Positions 61,489-64,000 of a DNA stretch of 64,000 bases are shown here, piece after piece (the stretch's first letter is position 1; each line of letters starts with the position of its first letter). The DNA is from Marinobacter azerbaijanicus (lineage in GTDB: Bacteria; Pseudomonadota; Gammaproteobacteria; Pseudomonadales; Oleiphilaceae): NCBI RefSeq assembly GCF_030250645.1, contig NZ_JASSVS010000008.1, positions 1 to 64,000 of the forward strand, written 5' to 3'. Both the position numbers and the translations under genes were made by a program. The notes under the pieces were generated by a model. That model was not told the origin of the DNA. It searched no databases and was given only the letters and a program-made list of their open reading frames with translations.

Positions 61489-63792
61489 ATGGCGCAGGAT
61501 AACAAGGTTGTAAGTTTCAATACCCGGAAGCTGCCAGACAGGTTTTCCCTGCCGGGTTCGCTGGTGCGCCTGCGTGACGTATCGGGTCAGTCGCTGAAGG
61601 CAGTGATGTCCGGTTTCTTTGACAGAGCCGACGATGCTCTTTTCGAGCTGGCGGACAAAGCCGGCACCAATCAGGACCAGACCGCCTATTTCGACGCGAT
61701 GCGGGAACTCAGGTTGCGCCGCAAGAGCATGACGGTTTCAGTTCTGCAATACGTCAGTCGTGCCTTCAACGAAATAGGCCGCTTCCGCCCGGGGGGTGGA
61801 AGCGGCAGTCTGGATGAAGTCGACCAGGACTCACTGGCGCTGGTGGACCACTCCGAGCTTGAGCAGCAGGTGGCCATAGACAACCTGATCAACAAGCTTC
61901 GTAACCAGCACGCCGAACTGATTCGTCTGCTGAATGTCCGGGTTTCTCACCTGGTGCCATCTGTAAAGCTTGATGACAGCCAGATGCCCCTGAGCCCCGA
62001 GGTAATCTGCGGTGGCGTTGCGGAAGCCTGCGCTGACCTGGAAATAGACATCCGGGCCAAACTGGTGGTGTTGAAGCTGTTTGACCGTTTGCTGGTGGGA
62101 ATTCTGGGCGACGTGTACAGGGATGCCAACAAGACCCTGATTGCCGAGGGTGTCCTGCCAGATATGCGCCGCGCCCCGACAGGCGGTCGCTCCCCTTCCG
62201 GACGGGCAGCTCAGGGGGCAGTCCAGGGTGGGGGTGTATTGTCAGCGCGACACGGGGATGAATCCACAGGACCTCTGACAGCGCCCTCCGATGATGTCCG
62301 CGCCACCTTCTCTGAACTCAGTGCACTGTTGCATCAGGGGCAAGGGCAGGGCGGCGAGGCCGGATTCCCGTCCGGAAGCGCCGGGTTGATGGATACCGGT
62401 GTTCTGATGTCGCGATTGAGCGATATACAGGCGCAGTCTGTCCATTGGGGGCAGGGCGAAGTGGTGCCACTGTCTGAGCAGCTGCAGCCAGTTTTCCGGG
62501 CGGAAACAGGGGGCAGGCTCAATGTCGGCCAGGTAGACAGCGATGTTATCAACCTGGTCTCCATGCTGTTTGACTTTATCCTTGAAGACCGCCAGTTGCA
62601 CCCCGTCATGAAGGCAGTCATCGGGCGTTTGCAGATTCCGGTGTTAAAGGTGGCGCTGAGCGACAGGAACTTCTTTAACCGCGGCGGGCATCCGGTGAGG
62701 AAGCTCCTGAACGAGCTTGCCATGTCAGCCATTGGCTGGACCGAGAAAAAAGCAGGCCAGCGTGACCCGTTACGGGAGAAAATTGAATCCGTTGTTGACC
62801 GCGTCCTCAATGAGTTCACCGACAACGTCGAAATATTCAGCGAGCTGCTGAGTGATTTTGGTCATTTCATGGACCTGGATCGCCGCCGCCGAGAGCTGGT
62901 AGAGCAGCGTCTTCGCGATGCGGAGGAGGGTCGGGCCAAACAGGAAAGGGCCTCGAAGGCCACGGAAGCCCTGTTGGCCGAAGAGATGGCTGGCCGTGAG
63001 CTGCCGCCCCAGGTAGTCACCCTGCTGAACGAAGCCTGGTCCAAATATCTGCAGTGGATCGTGCTGCGGGAAGGCGAGGACAGTGACCGATGGCAGGCAG
63101 CGGCCGCATTGACCCGTCGCCTGGTCTGGAGTGTTGACCCGAAGCCGATTGAAGATGGCACCCGCAGTGAATTGCTGAGGGCAATCCCCGGCATTGTGGA
63201 CGGGCTGCGATCTGCGTTACAGGAAATAGCCTGGGACCCGTTCGCCACCGATGCGGCCATTCGCGATCTTGAGCTGGCCCATGTGGACGTATTTCAGCGG
63301 CTGGTGACAACATCCCGGCGTCCCGCACCAGTCGAAGAGCCGGCACAGACGAAAGCGCCCGAGGTTGAGCATCCAGCGCCCGCGCCGGAAGAGGCACGGG
63401 AAAGCGCAGTGCCGGCACCCGCGCCAGCGGCTCCGGAACCGCAACAGGCGTCCACGCTGGAAACCGCCAGTACCGAGCCTGCTGTAGCCCCTGTGGCTGA
63501 CAGTGAACCTGACCCACAGTGGTTGGCGCGTGCCGAGGGTCTTCGAGTCGGGTCCTGGATTGAGCTGACCCGCGACGGCAGCAAGATTCGCTGCAAACTG
63601 GCTGCCTTTATCAAGGCGACCGGCAAATACATCTTCGTTAATCGCAGTGGTGCGAAAGTGGCCGAATACCAGCGTGAGGAGCTCGCGGCCGCCCTGGCTG
63701 CTGAAGAAATCACCATGCTTGATGATGGCCTCATTTTTGACCGTGCCCTGGAGTCGATCATCGATAACCTGCGAAGCAGTCGCAAAGACTGA
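61489..63792 (+). CDS. DUF1631 protein
   Basis: A 767-residue cytoplasmic protein of the DUF1631 family, long and mostly helical. Family-like blocks are FNEIGRFRPGGGS with the acidic LDEVDQDSLALVDHSELEQQ, and LHPVMKAVIGRLQIPVLKVA in the middle. A Pro/Ala/Glu-rich linker (about 605-675) leads to a compact C-terminal domain (GSWIELTRDGSKIRCKLAAF and YIFVNRSGAKVAEYQ) that looks beta-barrel-like and may resemble PilZ. No catalytic residues are apparent. The AGGAGT-like CCGGAGTAGCC before the ATG is the ribosome site. Confidence 0.86.
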   Translation: MAQDNKVVSFNTRKLPDRFSLPGSLVRLRDVSGQSLKAVMSGFFDRADDALFELADKAGTNQDQTAYFDAMRELRLRRKSMTVSVLQYVSRAFNEIGRFRPGGGSGSLDEVDQDSLALVDHSELEQQVAIDNLINKLRNQHAELIRLLNVRVSHLVPSVKLDDSQMPLSPEVICGGVAEACADLEIDIRAKLVVLKLFDRLLVGILGDVYRDANKTLIAEGVLPDMRRAPTGGRSPSGRAAQGAVQGGGVLSARHGDESTGPLTAPSDDVRATFSELSALLHQGQGQGGEAGFPSGSAGLMDTGVLMSRLSDIQAQSVHWGQGEVVPLSEQLQPVFRAETGGRLNVGQVDSDVINLVSMLFDFILEDRQLHPVMKAVIGRLQIPVLKVALSDRNFFNRGGHPVRKLLNELAMSAIGWTEKKAGQRDPLREKIESVVDRVLNEFTDNVEIFSELLSDFGHFMDLDRRRRELVEQRLRDAEEGRAKQERASKATEALLAEEMAGRELPPQVVTLLNEAWSKYLQWIVLREGEDSDRWQAAAALTRRLVWSVDPKPIEDGTRSELLRAIPGIVDGLRSALQEIAWDPFATDAAIRDLELAHVDVFQRLVTTSRRPAPVEEPAQTKAPEVEHPAPAPEEARESAVPAPAPAAPEPQQASTLETASTEPAVAPVADSEPDPQWLARAEGLRVGSWIELTRDGSKIRCKLAAFIKATGKYIFVNRSGAKVAEYQREELAAALAAEEITMLDDGLIFDRALESIIDNLRSSRKD

Positions 63793-63892
63793 CCGTATAG
63801 CGCAGCCGGTAAGTTTGTGCTTCAATCACAGGCATAAACCTAACAGAGACGGATGGTTATGAAACATCCGTCGCCGGCCTGCTGGAAACACA

Positions 63893-64000
63893 TTGTCTGA
63901 ACAAAATACGTCCGACCGTTCCATTGACCCTTCTGAAACTCCGGCTTCAAGGCTGCGCCGCACCGGGCGTGTGACCATGGCCCGTTGGTGCCCTTCACCG
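63893..64000 (+). CDS. ampD: AmpD-like N-acetylmuramyl-L-alanine amidase, 5' end
   Basis: The frame opens at a TTG (63893) and runs off the window after 36 codons. The final residues RVTMARWCPSP match the start of the AmpD catalytic domain (…RHCPSPN… in Pseudomonas), and nadC-DUF1631-ampD is the Pseudomonas order. AmpD cleaves anhydro-muropeptides during wall recycling. The start is uncertain: an ATG at 63977 would leave only MARWCPSP before the edge. Confidence 0.65.
   Translation, partial: MSEQNTSDRSIDPSETPASRLRRTGRVTMARWCPSP

Overview
This is a 64 kb stretch of gammaproteobacterial chromosome, most likely from Marinobacter or a close relative. That is inferred from moderately GC-rich coding DNA, Pseudomonas-like gene orders (ftsB-ispD-ispF-truD-surE-pcm-nlpD-rpoS; purN-purM-DUF2066-hda; nadC-DUF1631-ampD), an rnfABCDGE-nth operon and a transporter-kinase locus next to a VC_2705-type symporter. 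Nearly all of it is core genome. I see no prophage, insertion sequence, CRISPR array, tRNA gene or defence island. No intergenic gap exceeds 300 bases; the longest is about 245 bases, before nlpD.

Left part (1-11.6 kb). The 3' end of a 5S rRNA and a bidirectional terminator are followed by a minus-strand signalling operon: a symporter-type hybrid histidine kinase, a receiver-TPR protein and a soluble histidine kinase, each joined to the next by an ATGA overlap. Next comes a DUF4212/sodium:solute symporter pair, then a DEDDh exonuclease and a cyclic-nucleotide/CBS/nucleotidyltransferase protein. Together these look like a carbon-uptake and carbon-sensing region.

11.8-23 kb. An Smr protein and a tiny repeat-bearing lipoprotein precede a two-subunit molybdenum hydroxylase with its XdhC factor. 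Methionine salvage genes mtnB-mtnD-mtnC and a DUF3080 lipoprotein follow. On the minus strand lie an orphan GspE-type ATPase, a DUF2069 protein, a WrbA-like quinone reductase and an ArsC-like reductase. A thioredoxin-fold lipoprotein is divergent from them.

23-42 kb. This is housekeeping on the plus strand: dnaE, accA, tilS, pyrG, kdsA, eno, then a long cluster ftsB, ispD, ispF, truD, surE, pcm, DUF368, nlpD, rpoS. A 118-base nested inverted-repeat element sits between kdsA and eno. A good CRP/Vfr-like palindrome lies upstream of nlpD-rpoS. A chalcone-isomerase-like exported protein follows.

41.5-50 kb. The minus strand carries the electron-transfer complex operon rnfA-B-C-D-G-E with nth at its end, then metG. 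The Mrp/ApbC iron-sulfur ATPase is divergent from metG.

50-64 kb. This holds dcd, a YjaG-family gene, a valine-pyruvate transaminase homologue, DUF3108, purM-purN, DUF2066, a CDP-alcohol phosphatidyltransferase, hda, an orphan ParA ATPase, a YqcC-family gene, nadC, a large DUF1631 protein (with a second CRP/Vfr-like site upstream) and the first 36 codons of a probable ampD.

I found no clearly undescribed multi-gene system. The most promising leads are the three-gene transporter-kinase relay, the ParA/YqcC pair beside hda, the repeat lipoprotein, the kdsA-eno repeat element, and the two CRP-like sites in front of rpoS and DUF1631.
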